This document shows, piece after piece, positions 17,356-27,515 of a stretch of DNA of 38,465 bases. The notes under the pieces were generated by a model that searched no databases, had not been told where the DNA came from, and was given only the letters and a program-made list of their open reading frames with translations. Numbering within the stretch: position 1 is the stretch's first letter; every line of letters starts with the position of its first letter. The stretch covers positions 1 to 38,465 of the forward strand of contig NZ_FQXH01000019.1 in the NCBI RefSeq assembly GCF_900129915.1, read 5' to 3'. This DNA comes from Tepidibacter thalassicus DSM 15285 (GTDB lineage Bacteria > Bacillota > Clostridia > Peptostreptococcales > Peptostreptococcaceae). The position numbers were made by a program, and so were the translations under genes.

Positions 17356-17409
17356 TTGACAAAAAGTTGAAAAACGCATAATATATAAGTGTATTAGAAA
17401 ATACTAATA
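17356..17409 (+). promoter_or_regulatory. arsR promoter and candidate ArsR operator
   Basis: TTGACA (17356-17361), a 17-base spacer and TAATAT (17379-17384) make a strong promoter. Downstream lies a perfect inverted repeat, TATTAG-AAAATA-CTAATA (17392-17409), at the transcription start and before the Shine-Dalgarno. That is the usual place and symmetry for an ArsR/SmtB operator. Confidence 0.75.
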
Positions 17410-17438
17410 TAATAATATAGTTTTAGGAGGATTAAGCC

Positions 17439-17756
17439 ATGGCTGTAAATTTAGAAAATATGGAAACTAAGATATTTAAAGCATTAGCACATCCGATAAG
17501 ATTAAAAATTATAAAAAAGTTAAGTGATAAAAAATTATGTGTATGTGAATTGAATAAAGATGTAGAATTTAGCCAATCAAATTTATCACAGCATTTAAAG
17601 ATATTAAAAGATGCGGGAATTTTAAATGCGCAAAAAAATGGACTATGGATGCATTACAGTATTAAAAATATTGAAATACTTGATGTTATAGAGATTATAG
17701 AGAAAATGGTAGTTAAGAATATAAAAGAAATAAATGAAAAGTTAGGAGATGATTAA
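17439..17756 (+). CDS. arsR: ArsR/SmtB-family metal(loid)-sensing repressor
   Basis: A 105-residue winged-helix regulator, start ATG 17439, 8 bases after AGGAGG. FKALAHPIRLKIIKKLSD, then LCVCELN, then FSQSNLSQHLKILKDAGIL are typical. The CxC in LCVCEL at the start of the recognition region corresponds to the As(III)/Sb(III)-binding ELCVCDL of ArsR proteins. It derepresses when the thiols bind the metalloid. It heads a run of co-oriented genes ending in arsenate reductase, which supports arsenic as the signal. The next gene starts 1 base after its TAA. Confidence 0.9.
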   Translation: MAVNLENMETKIFKALAHPIRLKIIKKLSDKKLCVCELNKDVEFSQSNLSQHLKILKDAGILNAQKNGLWMHYSIKNIEILDVIEIIEKMVVKNIKEINEKLGDD

Positions 17757-17757
17757 A

Positions 17758-18753
17758 ATGTTAAAATGGTTTAATGGAATTCTCCAATTTAAGTGGCTTG
17801 ATAATTTGGTGAAATTACTTGTTGAAAATGTATTTGGAGTTTCCATGGCATCGAGACTTGGATCGAGTATTCACTTTTTTATTTATGACACCATAAAGAT
17901 AATAATACTTTTAGGAATAATGATATTTGCAATATCTTATATTAGAAGTTATTTTCCGCCAGAAAAAACAAAGAAGAAGTTAGAAAAATTTAGTGGAATT
18001 ACAGGGAATATAATGGCTTCGCTTTTAGGTATTGTAACTCCGTTTTGTTCTTGTTCATCTGTTCCACTTTTTATAGGATTTGTTGAAGCTGGAATTCCGC
18101 TTGGAGTAACTTTTTCGTTTTTGATTACTTCTCCAATTGTAAATGAGGCTGCTTTTGCAATATTATTAGCTTCGTTTGGATGGAAAATAGCTATAACTTA
18201 TGTTTTAACAGGAGTAGTTGTTGGAGTATTTGGAGGAATATTGATTGGAAGTCTTAAATTGGAAAAGGAAGTAGAGGAGTATGTATATGAAATAAAAATG
18301 GGGGAATCTGAAATTGAGGAGTTAACAAGAAAGCAAAGAATAGATTTTGCTATTCAAAATGTAAAAGATATTATAAAGAGAATATGGATTTATTTAATAA
18401 TTGGTATAGGAATAGGAGCATTGATACATGGGTGGGCACCAGCACCGCTTCTTGCAAAATATGCAGGACCACAAAATCCACTTGCAGTAATTGTTGCAGT
18501 TGTATTTGCAATACCACTTTATTCTAATGCTCTTGGAACAATACCTATTGCAGAAGCTTTAATTCTCAAGGGAGTAGGGATAGGAACAGCACTTTCTTTT
18601 ATGATGGCAACAACAGCATTATCACTTCCTGAAATGATTTTATTGAGAAAAGTAATAAAACCTAAATTAATAGCTATATTTGTAGGAATTACAGGAGTTG
18701 CAATTGTTTTGGTTGGTTATATGTTTAATGCCATAGCGCATTTATTAATATAA
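17758..18753 (+). CDS. CxC-motif permease (DUF318/ArsP-like)
   Basis: A 331-residue membrane protein. ATG 17749 would sit too close to the ribosome site GTTAGGAG, so I use ATG 17758. About eight to ten hydrophobic segments are present. The first half has TPFCSCSSVPLFIGFVEAGIP and LITSPIVNEAAF; the second repeats the pattern with IPLYSNALGTIPIAEALILKG. These mark the permease family that includes ArsP (organoarsenical export) and SO_0444-type permeases. Together with the CxxC mini-thioredoxin encoded next, it forms a pair often seen in anaerobes. With acr3 broken downstream, this is the best candidate in the cluster for metalloid export, which is inference. Confidence 0.85.
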   Translation: MLKWFNGILQFKWLDNLVKLLVENVFGVSMASRLGSSIHFFIYDTIKIIILLGIMIFAISYIRSYFPPEKTKKKLEKFSGITGNIMASLLGIVTPFCSCSSVPLFIGFVEAGIPLGVTFSFLITSPIVNEAAFAILLASFGWKIAITYVLTGVVVGVFGGILIGSLKLEKEVEEYVYEIKMGESEIEELTRKQRIDFAIQNVKDIIKRIWIYLIIGIGIGALIHGWAPAPLLAKYAGPQNPLAVIVAVVFAIPLYSNALGTIPIAEALILKGVGIGTALSFMMATTALSLPEMILLRKVIKPKLIAIFVGITGVAIVLVGYMFNAIAHLLI

Positions 18754-18779
18754 AAAAATAAATTAAAGGAGGGATTTGT

Positions 18780-19010
18780 ATGGTGATTAAAATTTTAGGT
18801 GGAGGATGTAAAAATTGTAAGGTGTTATATGAAAACACACAAAAAGCTTTAGAGGAATTAGGAGTAGAGGCTACTATTGAAAAAGTTGAAGATTTTAAAG
18901 AAATAATGAAATATGGGGTTATGAAGACACCAGCTCTTGTTGTAGATGAGAAGGTAAAAATATCTGGAAGGGTTGCAAAGCCTGAAGAAATTAAAAAAGT
19001 TATTCAATAG
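18780..19010 (+). CDS. Thioredoxin-like small redox protein (redox-active disulfide protein 2 type)
   Basis: A 76-residue protein starting at ATG 18780 behind AAAGGAGGG. It begins MVIKILGGGCKNCKVLYENT with the redox pair Cys10/Cys13, and has the cis-Pro loop MKTPALVVDEKV. It is a minimal thioredoxin/glutaredoxin fold. Possible jobs are handing electrons to ArsC or reducing the thiols of the CxC permease. It lies 26 bases behind the permease gene. Confidence 0.88.
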   Translation: MVIKILGGGCKNCKVLYENTQKALEELGVEATIEKVEDFKEIMKYGVMKTPALVVDEKVKISGRVAKPEEIKKVIQ

Positions 19011-19021
19011 TAAAAATATTA

Positions 19022-19058
19022 AAAAGGTAGACTTAGATTTAAATAAGTCTACTTTTTT
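19022..19058 (+). terminator. Terminator inside the arsenic cluster
   Basis: A stem of about 13 bp (19022-19035 with 19044-19057, one G-U pair) and a T-run after the mini-thioredoxin gene. It splits the cluster: arsR-permease-thioredoxin form one unit, and the genes from 19109 on need read-through or a promoter I could not identify with confidence. Confidence 0.75.
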
Positions 19059-19108
19059 AAAGTGAAATATACATTTGTATTAGTTAGAAAAAGAAAGAAG
19101 TGATAAAA

Positions 19109-19897
19109 ATGAATTCAATAGTATTAATGAGTGTTATAATATTAATTATAGCTATTTCAATGTCGATGGTGGGAAAGGGCGGAGGCAATTTTTATGTATT
19201 GACAATGGTATTAGCTGGCATTTCGATACATAATGCAGCTACTACTTCACAGTTGATAATGATGGGAACTTCAATTGCTTCAATGATTATTTTTAATAAA
19301 CATAAAAAAGTCGATTGGAAGTTAGCATTGATTATTGATCCACCTACAGATATTATGGCTTTTGTTGGAGGGTATTTTGCTGGAAATATTGAAGCAACTA
19401 TTTTAAAATGGATGTTTGCTATACTATTAATAGTAATATCAATTTTTATGCTTATTTCAGTAAAAGAAAAAACCATAGAGCAAACTGATAAATTGGGTTA
19501 TTGGAATAGAACTTTTGGAGAATACAAATATACAGTTAATTTATGGCTTGCTTTGCCAATTACAGCTATAGTAGGTTTTTTTGCTGGTGCTATTGGAATA
19601 TCGGGGGGTGCGTTTAAGATACCTCTTATGGTTATATTATGTGGTATACCTATGGAAATAGCGGTTGGAACTTCATCTGCAATGGTTGCAGTTACAGCTT
19701 TAATGGGTTTTATAGGACATAGTATTAATGGTGATTTTAGTCCTCAACTTGCTATACCGCTTACTGTTGTTGCTGTAATTGGTGGATTAATAGGAAGTAA
19801 ATATGCAATTAAAAGTAAACCTAAAAACTTGAAAAAAGTTTTTGCTTTGACAAATTTATTAGCGGCAATAATTATGATAATTAATATTGTTAAATAA
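19109..19897 (+). CDS. TauE/SafE-family permease
   Basis: A 262-residue membrane protein with about eight helices. A GTG at 19100 is in frame, but ATG 19109, 6 bases after AAGAAGTG, is more likely. The two halves each start with a Gly-rich motif: SMVGKGGGNFYVL and GFFAGAIGISGGAFKIPLM, then VGTSSAMVAVTALMGF. TauE/SafE proteins move sulfur-containing or organic anions such as sulfite or sulfoacetate across the membrane. The next gene codes for a cysteine-desulfurase-like enzyme, so a sulfur or selenium compound is a reasonable guess; nothing in the sequence fixes the substrate. Confidence 0.85.
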   Translation: MNSIVLMSVIILIIAISMSMVGKGGGNFYVLTMVLAGISIHNAATTSQLIMMGTSIASMIIFNKHKKVDWKLALIIDPPTDIMAFVGGYFAGNIEATILKWMFAILLIVISIFMLISVKEKTIEQTDKLGYWNRTFGEYKYTVNLWLALPITAIVGFFAGAIGISGGAFKIPLMVILCGIPMEIAVGTSSAMVAVTALMGFIGHSINGDFSPQLAIPLTVVAVIGGLIGSKYAIKSKPKNLKKVFALTNLLAAIIMIINIVK

Positions 19898-19938
19898 ACG
19901 GTATAAGGTTAAAATTGTTTTAAAAGGGGGATTTAGTT

Positions 19939-21081
19939 GTGGGAATATATTTAGATAATGCGGCGACTTCTTTTCCGAAGCCAAAACAGGTATCTGATGC
20001 AGTATACAATTTTATGGTTAATATTGGTGCAACATCTGGAAGAGGAGCTTATGAAAGGGCCATGGAATCAGATAGATTAGTTTATGAAACAAGAAAACAT
20101 ATTGCGTCTTTATTTAATCATGATGACCCTAAAAAAGTTATTTTTACATCAAATGTAACAGAAGCTTTGAACTTAGCTATAAAAGGAATATTAAAAAGAG
20201 GAGATCATGTAATAACAAGTTCTCTTGAACATAATGCAGTATGGAGATGTCTTAAAACTTTAGAAAGAGATATTGGGATAAGTATTTCTACAGTACCTTG
20301 TACTGAAATGGGATATACAAATGTAGATGATGTGGAAAAATATATAAAAGAAAATACAGCGCTTATTGTATTTACACATGCTTCTAATGTACTTGGAACA
20401 ATACAGCCAATAAGAGAAATAGGAGCTATTGCTAGAAAATATAAAATTCCTTTTCTAGTAGATGCTGCTCAAACAGCAGGAGTATACCCTATTGATGTAA
20501 AAAAAGATAATATTGATTTACTGGCATTTACGGGACATAAAAGCTTACTTGGACCTATGGGGACAGGAGGACTTGTTTTGAATTGGGATAAAGACATAAA
20601 TCCTTTGAAATCTGGAGGAACAGGTGGAGATTCATCTTATGAATATCAACCAAATTATTTTCCAAATAGATTAGAAACTGGAACGCTCAATGTTAGTGGT
20701 ATAGTAGGGCTTTTGGAAGCTATAAAATTTATACAAAAAAAGGGTATAGATAAAATTTTAAATAAAGAAAAACAAGTACTGTCGTATGCTCTTAAAAGAT
20801 TAAAAGAAGTAAAAAATATATCTATTTATGGGCCTAAAGATGTTGAAAAAATAATAGGTGTGATTTCGTTTAATTTAAAAAATAAATCAGCTGAAGAAGT
20901 AGCTTATGAGCTTGATCAAAATTATGGTATTATGATCAGAGCAGGTCTTCATTGTGCACCAAGTGCTCATAAAGTAATAGGAACGCAAAAAATAGGGACG
21001 GCAAGAATAGGAATAGGTTATTTTAATGAAAGGGAAGATATTGATTTATTGATAGATGCCCTTAAAAAAATAAATGGCTAA
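19939..21081 (+). CDS. Class V aminotransferase, cysteine-desulfurase-like (EF2568 type)
   Basis: A 380-residue PLP enzyme starting at GTG 19939 after AAAGGGGGA. MGIYLDNAATSFPKP, HNAVWRCL and FTGHKSLLGP with PLP-lysine Lys201 are present, and the catalytic loop is RAGLHCAPSAH with Cys339. This resembles the TIGR01977 (EF2568) subgroup rather than the IscS or SufS housekeeping enzymes. It should liberate sulfur or selenium from cysteine or selenocysteine. No scaffold protein (IscU/SufU) is adjacent. The gene runs directly into the acr3 remnant: only one AAA codon separates its TAA from a second in-frame TAA. Confidence 0.88.
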   Translation: MGIYLDNAATSFPKPKQVSDAVYNFMVNIGATSGRGAYERAMESDRLVYETRKHIASLFNHDDPKKVIFTSNVTEALNLAIKGILKRGDHVITSSLEHNAVWRCLKTLERDIGISISTVPCTEMGYTNVDDVEKYIKENTALIVFTHASNVLGTIQPIREIGAIARKYKIPFLVDAAQTAGVYPIDVKKDNIDLLAFTGHKSLLGPMGTGGLVLNWDKDINPLKSGGTGGDSSYEYQPNYFPNRLETGTLNVSGIVGLLEAIKFIQKKGIDKILNKEKQVLSYALKRLKEVKNISIYGPKDVEKIIGVISFNLKNKSAEEVAYELDQNYGIMIRAGLHCAPSAHKVIGTQKIGTARIGIGYFNEREDIDLLIDALKKING

Positions 21082-21087
21082 AAATAA

Positions 21088-21354
21088 AGAAAAAAACCGA
21101 AAGGACTTACAGTAACTTGTGTTACAAATTGGGTAATAAAACCATTTATTATGTACTTAATAGTTGGATTTTTCTTGAAAATAGTTTTTAGAAATTTGAT
21201 TCCAGCAGATTTAGTAGCTGATTATCTAGCTGGAGCAGTTTTTTTAGGAGCAGCACTTGCAACTGTTGTTGGAGTATTAGTTGAAGTTCCACTTATGCTT
21301 ACTCTTGTTAAAATAGCAAATAATACAAGGCATTGGTTTGGAAAAAAGGAATAA
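21088..21354 (+). pseudogene. acr3: Arsenite permease acr3, double-deleted remnant
   Basis: The frame 21088-21354 is open but has no start codon with a ribosome site; the first ATG (21151) lies inside a membrane helix and is preceded by ACCATTTATT. It encodes [18 protein letters not shown], then [12 protein letters not shown], and then jumps to [20 protein letters not shown]. In intact ACR3 permeases (about 350 residues) the first block lies in the N-terminal half and the second at the C-terminal end, so roughly 200 residues are missing between them. About 70-100 N-terminal residues are missing as well. The junction falls at GGAGCAGCA, coding Gly-Ala-Ala, a motif found at both places in family members. 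It sits just ahead of arsC, the usual partner. Confidence 0.8.
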
Positions 21355-21365
21355 GGAGGAGTAAT

Positions 21366-21770
21366 ATGAAAAAAAAAGTAGCATTTGTTTGTGTTCATAA
21401 TTCATGTCGTTCACAAATGGCAGAAGCTTGGGCAAAACAATTAGGAAGTGAAGTGCTTGAAGTTTATTCAGCAGGAACAGAAAAATATCATGAAGTAAAG
21501 CAAGGGGCAGTTCAGGTTATGGAAGAGGTGGGAATAAATATGAGTAAACACTATCCAAAACTTTTAACTGATATTCCTAAAGAAATAGATATATTAATAA
21601 CTATGGGATGTAATGTTGTATGTCCTTTTGTACCATGTAAATATTTAGAAGACTGGGGACTTGAAGACCCATCAGGAGGACCTATTGAAGATTTTAGAAA
21701 TACAAGAGATATAATAAAGGAAAAAGTAGAAGATTTAATAGAGAAAGTTAAAAAAGGAGAATATAAATAA
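21366..21770 (+). CDS. arsC: Arsenate reductase, thioredoxin-coupled (low-molecular-weight phosphatase fold)
   Basis: A 134-residue ArsC. A start at 21333 is open, but AAGGAGG (21353-21359) fits ATG 21366. The P-loop is CVHNSCRS, with nucleophile Cys9 and Arg15 (C-x5-R). Cys82 is at the canonical place, and Cys86 or Cys91 (VVCPFVPC) would be the third redox cysteine, Cys89 in S. aureus and B. subtilis. It reduces arsenate to arsenite and is regenerated by thioredoxin, possibly the mini-thioredoxin at 18780. Its ribosome site overlaps the end of the acr3 remnant, so the remnant may survive as a leader. Arsenite must leave through another exporter. Confidence 0.93.
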   Translation: MKKKVAFVCVHNSCRSQMAEAWAKQLGSEVLEVYSAGTEKYHEVKQGAVQVMEEVGINMSKHYPKLLTDIPKEIDILITMGCNVVCPFVPCKYLEDWGLEDPSGGPIEDFRNTRDIIKEKVEDLIEKVKKGEYK

Positions 21771-21804
21771 GTTTTCGGAAAATTAAAAGAATTTCAAAAA
21801 ATGA

Positions 21805-21833
21805 TTGCTATTTTTAACTATATATATTATAAT
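21805..21833 (+). promoter_or_regulatory. glpF promoter
   Basis: TTGCTA (21805-21810), 17 bases, TATAAT (21828-21833). The transcript would start about 13 bases before the GlpP target. Confidence 0.6.
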
Positions 21834-21852
21834 GGTATTAAGAAAAAGGCGA

Positions 21853-21893
21853 GAGAAGGGAGAGCCATTACTTAAGGCTCTCTCTTTTTTTTT
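21853..21893 (+). promoter_or_regulatory. GlpP-type antitermination leader in front of glpF
   Basis: GAGAAGGGAGAGCC (21853-21866) begins a 9-bp stem (21858-21866 with 21876-21884, one G-U pair), followed by nine T. The same 14 bases occur in the leader at 24297. GlpP with glycerol-3-phosphate is expected to bind and prevent termination, inducing glpFK. Confidence 0.8.
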
Positions 21894-21925
21894 GTGTATG
21901 AAATTTTATTAGAGGAGGTATAGTG

Positions 21926-24261
<2,336 letters not shown>

Positions 24262-24296
24262 AAATATATAATAATTTATTTGAATTTTGAGGCATG

Positions 24297-24330
24297 GAGA
24301 AGGGAGAGCCTAATTATAGGCTCTCTTTTT
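24297..24330 (+). promoter_or_regulatory. Second GlpP-type antitermination leader, in front of the dehydrogenase genes
   Basis: GAGAAGGGAGAGCC (24297-24310) is identical to the glpF leader. The stem (24302-24310 with 24319-24327, last two pairs G-U) is followed by T. There is no strong promoter between glpK and here, though a TATAAT lies at 24267-24272. It may act as an internal attenuator that keeps the dehydrogenase off unless glycerol-3-phosphate is present. Confidence 0.78.
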
Positions 24331-24363
24331 GTATTTTTGATTTTAGAATAAGGAGGAGTAATT

Positions 24364-25821
24364 ATGTTTGATGTAGCCGTAATTGGGGCTGGAGTTGTAG
24401 GTGCTAGTATTGCTAGAGAACTTTCAAGTTATAAATTAAGCACAGTAATATTAGAAAAAGGAGTTGAAGTTTGCCAAGGAACTACAAAGGCAAATAGTGC
24501 AATAGTTCACGGAGGATACGATGCAGTACCAGGAACTTTAAAAGCAAAATTAAATGTAGAAGGTAATAAGATGTATGAAAAGCTTTGTTGTGATTTAGAT
24601 GTTCAATTTAAAAAAATAGGATCATTAGTACTTGCGTTTAATGATGAAGAAGTAAAAATACTCGATGAACTTTATCAAAGAGGTATTGTTAATGAAGTTG
24701 ATGGGCTTAAGATATTAAACAAACAAGAGATAAAAGAAATAGAACCTAATATAAGCGATGAAGTAGTAGCTGCTCTTTATTGTTCTAGTGCGGGTATTGT
24801 TTGTCCGTTTAATTTAACTGTTGCTCTTGTGGAAAACGCTATCGTCAATGGGGTAGAGTTTAAATCAGAATCTGAAGTTTTGGATATAGATAAAGAGGGA
24901 GATTATTTTAATATAAAAACTAAAAAAGGATATGTTAAAGCGAAATATGTAATAAATGCTGCTGGTTTGTATGCTGATAAGATAAATAATATGATTGGCG
25001 GAGATGAGTATTATATAATCCCTAGAAAGGGAGAATACAGAGTTCTTGATAGATCAGAAGGAACAATGGCAAAGCATGTTTTGTTTCAGTGTCCAACTAA
25101 AAAAGGAAAAGGAGTACTTGTAACTCCAACAGTTCATGGAAATTTACTTTTAGGGCCAACTGCTAATGAAGTTGAAGATAGAGAAGATGTATCTATAACA
25201 TACGATGGATTAGATTTTTTAACAAAATTAGCTAAAAAGACTATGCCTAATGTAGATACTTCTAAAACTATAACTTCATTTGCTGGAGTTAGAGCTACTC
25301 CAAATACTAAGGATTTTATGATATTTGCATCAAATAAAGCAAAGGGATTTATAAATGTAGGAGGAATAGAGTCGCCAGGACTTACAGCTGCTCCTGCGAT
25401 TGCAAAATACGTTATTGATATATTAAAAAAAGAGGGACTTAATCTTGATAAGAAAGAAGATTTTAATCCTTATAGAAAAAGAGAAAAAGCATTTGCTCAT
25501 ATGAGTAAAGAAGAAAGAATAGAGGCTATAGCTAAAGACAGTAGACACAGTAAAATAATATGTAGATGTGAAACAGTAACAGAAGCTGAAATAATAGATG
25601 CAATTCATAGACCTGCTGGAGCTAGAACAGTAGATGGGGTTAAAAGAAGAGTAAGACCTGGAATGGGTAGATGTCAAGGAGGTTTTTGTGGACCTAGAGT
25701 AGTTGAAATACTTGCAAGAGAGCTTAATATGGATATGCAGGAAGTTTTAAAAGATTATGAAAATTCTAAGATGATATTAGGAAAAGTAAAAGAATCAAGG
25801 GGTGAGAAGGTTGAAATATGA
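24364..25821 (+). CDS. Anaerobic glycerol-3-phosphate dehydrogenase, GlpA-like FAD subunit
   Basis: A 485-residue FAD-dependent oxidoreductase, ATG 24364 behind AAGGAGGAG. DVAVIGAGVVGASIARELS binds FAD; the DAO-type body follows (KANSAIVHGGYDAVPGTLKAKL). The C terminus is a BFD-like [2Fe-2S] domain with Cys400, Cys402, Cys437 and Cys442 (CRCE and CQGGFC). It oxidises glycerol-3-phosphate to dihydroxyacetone phosphate. The next two genes complete the three-gene set commonly found in Firmicutes in place of classical GlpABC. Its end overlaps the next gene, so translation is coupled. Confidence 0.92.
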   Translation: MFDVAVIGAGVVGASIARELSSYKLSTVILEKGVEVCQGTTKANSAIVHGGYDAVPGTLKAKLNVEGNKMYEKLCCDLDVQFKKIGSLVLAFNDEEVKILDELYQRGIVNEVDGLKILNKQEIKEIEPNISDEVVAALYCSSAGIVCPFNLTVALVENAIVNGVEFKSESEVLDIDKEGDYFNIKTKKGYVKAKYVINAAGLYADKINNMIGGDEYYIIPRKGEYRVLDRSEGTMAKHVLFQCPTKKGKGVLVTPTVHGNLLLGPTANEVEDREDVSITYDGLDFLTKLAKKTMPNVDTSKTITSFAGVRATPNTKDFMIFASNKAKGFINVGGIESPGLTAAPAIAKYVIDILKKEGLNLDKKEDFNPYRKREKAFAHMSKEERIEAIAKDSRHSKIICRCETVTEAEIIDAIHRPAGARTVDGVKRRVRPGMGRCQGGFCGPRVVEILARELNMDMQEVLKDYENSKMILGKVKESRGEKVEI

Positions 25822-27055
25822 TGTAGTTGTAGTTGGAGGAGGCCCAGCAGGACTTGGTGCTGCTATTGAAGCCAAAAAAACAGGTTTAGAAAAGGTTTTG
25901 ATAATTGAAAGAGATAGAGAATTGGGTGGAATATTAAATCAATGTATTCATAATGGGTTTGGTCTTCATGAATTTAAAGAAGAACTTACTGGACCTGAAT
26001 ATGCCACTAGGTTTATAGAAATGGCAAAAGAGTTTAATATAGATTATATGTTAAATACTATGGTTTTGAGTATAGATAAAGATAAAAATATAATTGCTTT
26101 AGGGGAAAGTGGACTTATTGATATTAACTCAAAAGCAGTAGTTCTCGCTATGGGTTGTAGAGAAAGAACAAGAGGAGCAATAGATCTTCCAGGATATAGA
26201 CCTTCAGGAGTATATACGGCAGGAGCTGCTCAAAGATTTATGAATATGGAAGGTTATATGGTTGGTAAAAAAGTTGTTATATATGGTTCAGGAGATATAG
26301 GGTTAATAATGGCTAGAAGAATGACTTTAGAAGGTGCTAAGGTAGAAGCTGTAATAGAGAGAAAACCTCATTCAAGTGGACTTACTAGAAATATAGTGCA
26401 ATGTCTTGATGATTTTGATATTCCTCTTTTGTTAGAGCATTGTATAACTTATGTTCATGGAAAAGATAGAGTAAAGGGAGTAACTATTGCGAAAACAGGT
26501 AAAGATAAACGTCCAGTAGAAGGAACTGAGAGATTTATAGAATGCGATACGCTTTTGTTATCTGTAGGATTAATTCCTGAAAATGAACTTTCTATGGATA
26601 CAGGTATAAATTTAGATAGAAGAACTAATGGTCCTATTGTAGATAATAGAATGCAAACTAATATTGAAGGAATATTTGCTTGTGGTAATGTTGTGCATGT
26701 TCATGATTTGGTTGATTTTGTAACTAGAGAAAGTAGAATTGCAGGTAGAAATGCAGCTTTATATGCCATGGATAGATCTAGGAAAGATAAGTCCGTAGAA
26801 ACTAAGGCAGGTAATGGAGTAAGTTATATTGTTCCACAACATATAGATTTGGGAAGTGACGAAGAAGTAAATTTATTTATGAGAGTTAGAGATATTTATA
26901 AAAACAAAAAATTAGTTGTAAAATGTGGAGAAAATGTAATATTAGAAAAGAAAAGAGTGCATATGATACCTTCTGAAATGGAAAGTTTAAAATTAAATTT
27001 AGATATTATTAAAAATTTAAGCGGAAATATTGAGGTTTGTGTAGAGGGGGTGTAA
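25811..27055 (+). CDS. NAD/FAD-dependent oxidoreductase, GlpB-like partner
   Basis: A 414-residue pyridine nucleotide-disulfide-type flavoprotein. GTG 25802 is in frame, but AAGGGGTGA (25797-25805) fits TTG 25811, giving MKYDVVVVGGGPAGLGAA. The second Rossmann motif is VVIYGSGDIGLIMARRM, and GIFACGNVVHVHDLVD closes the FAD domain. No redox CxxC is visible in the usual place. It probably passes electrons from the GlpA-like subunit to an acceptor such as NAD+ or a ferredoxin. It overlaps the preceding gene by 11 bases and is followed after 3 bases by the DUF1667 gene. Confidence 0.88.
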   Translation: MKYDVVVVGGGPAGLGAAIEAKKTGLEKVLIIERDRELGGILNQCIHNGFGLHEFKEELTGPEYATRFIEMAKEFNIDYMLNTMVLSIDKDKNIIALGESGLIDINSKAVVLAMGCRERTRGAIDLPGYRPSGVYTAGAAQRFMNMEGYMVGKKVVIYGSGDIGLIMARRMTLEGAKVEAVIERKPHSSGLTRNIVQCLDDFDIPLLLEHCITYVHGKDRVKGVTIAKTGKDKRPVEGTERFIECDTLLLSVGLIPENELSMDTGINLDRRTNGPIVDNRMQTNIEGIFACGNVVHVHDLVDFVTRESRIAGRNAALYAMDRSRKDKSVETKAGNGVSYIVPQHIDLGSDEEVNLFMRVRDIYKNKKLVVKCGENVILEKKRVHMIPSEMESLKLNLDIIKNLSGNIEVCVEGV

Positions 27056-27058
27056 TGT

Positions 27059-27424
27059 ATGGAGAAAAATATTACATGTATAGTATGTCCTATGGGATGT
27101 AGAATGAAAGTTATAAAACATGAAGATGGGAATTATACTGTAGAAGGAAATACTTGTAAAAGAGGAGAAAAGTACGCTATAGAGGAAATGACTTGTCCAA
27201 AAAGGGTAGTTACTACTACTGTTAAAATAAAAGATGGTGTATTGAATTTATTGCCTGTAAAAACTAATGGACCTATACCAAAAGAACTTATATTTGATTT
27301 AATGGAGTTTTTAGATGAAGTAAAAATCAGTGCACCTGTAAAAGTTGGAGATATAGTAGTTGAAAATGTATTAAATACAGGGGTTAATATAGTTGCAAGT
27401 AGAAATATGGATAAAGTATCTTAA
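27059..27424 (+). CDS. DUF1667 protein of the glycerol-3-phosphate dehydrogenase operon
   Basis: A 121-residue protein that starts with a CxxC-rich segment: ITCIVCPMGCRMKV, then GNTCKRGEKYAIEEMTCPKRV. Five cysteines in the first 45 residues suggest a metal or Fe-S site. The rest is a small beta-rich DUF1667 domain. In Firmicutes this gene almost always follows the GlpA-like and GlpB-like genes, so it is probably a small third subunit or electron-transfer piece; its biochemistry is not established. Confidence 0.88.
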   Translation: MEKNITCIVCPMGCRMKVIKHEDGNYTVEGNTCKRGEKYAIEEMTCPKRVVTTTVKIKDGVLNLLPVKTNGPIPKELIFDLMEFLDEVKISAPVKVGDIVVENVLNTGVNIVASRNMDKVS

Positions 27425-27429
27425 CTTAA

Positions 27430-27453
27430 GGAGGGCGTTTTAGCCCTCTTTTT
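27430..27453 (+). terminator. Terminator of the glp operon
   Basis: GAGGGC (27431-27436) pairs with GCCCTC (27443-27448), then TTTTT. Confidence 0.85.
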
Positions 27454-27515
27454 AGTTTTTGTATATATGTATAAGTGGTATAATAAATAATATTAATGAA
27501 GAAAGGAATGTATTT

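Noticed and set aside
21768..21795. TTTTC-G-GAAAA palindrome after arsC as a terminator or CcpA site
   Set aside because: It has no loop and no T-run, and lacks the conserved cre core, so neither reading is supported.
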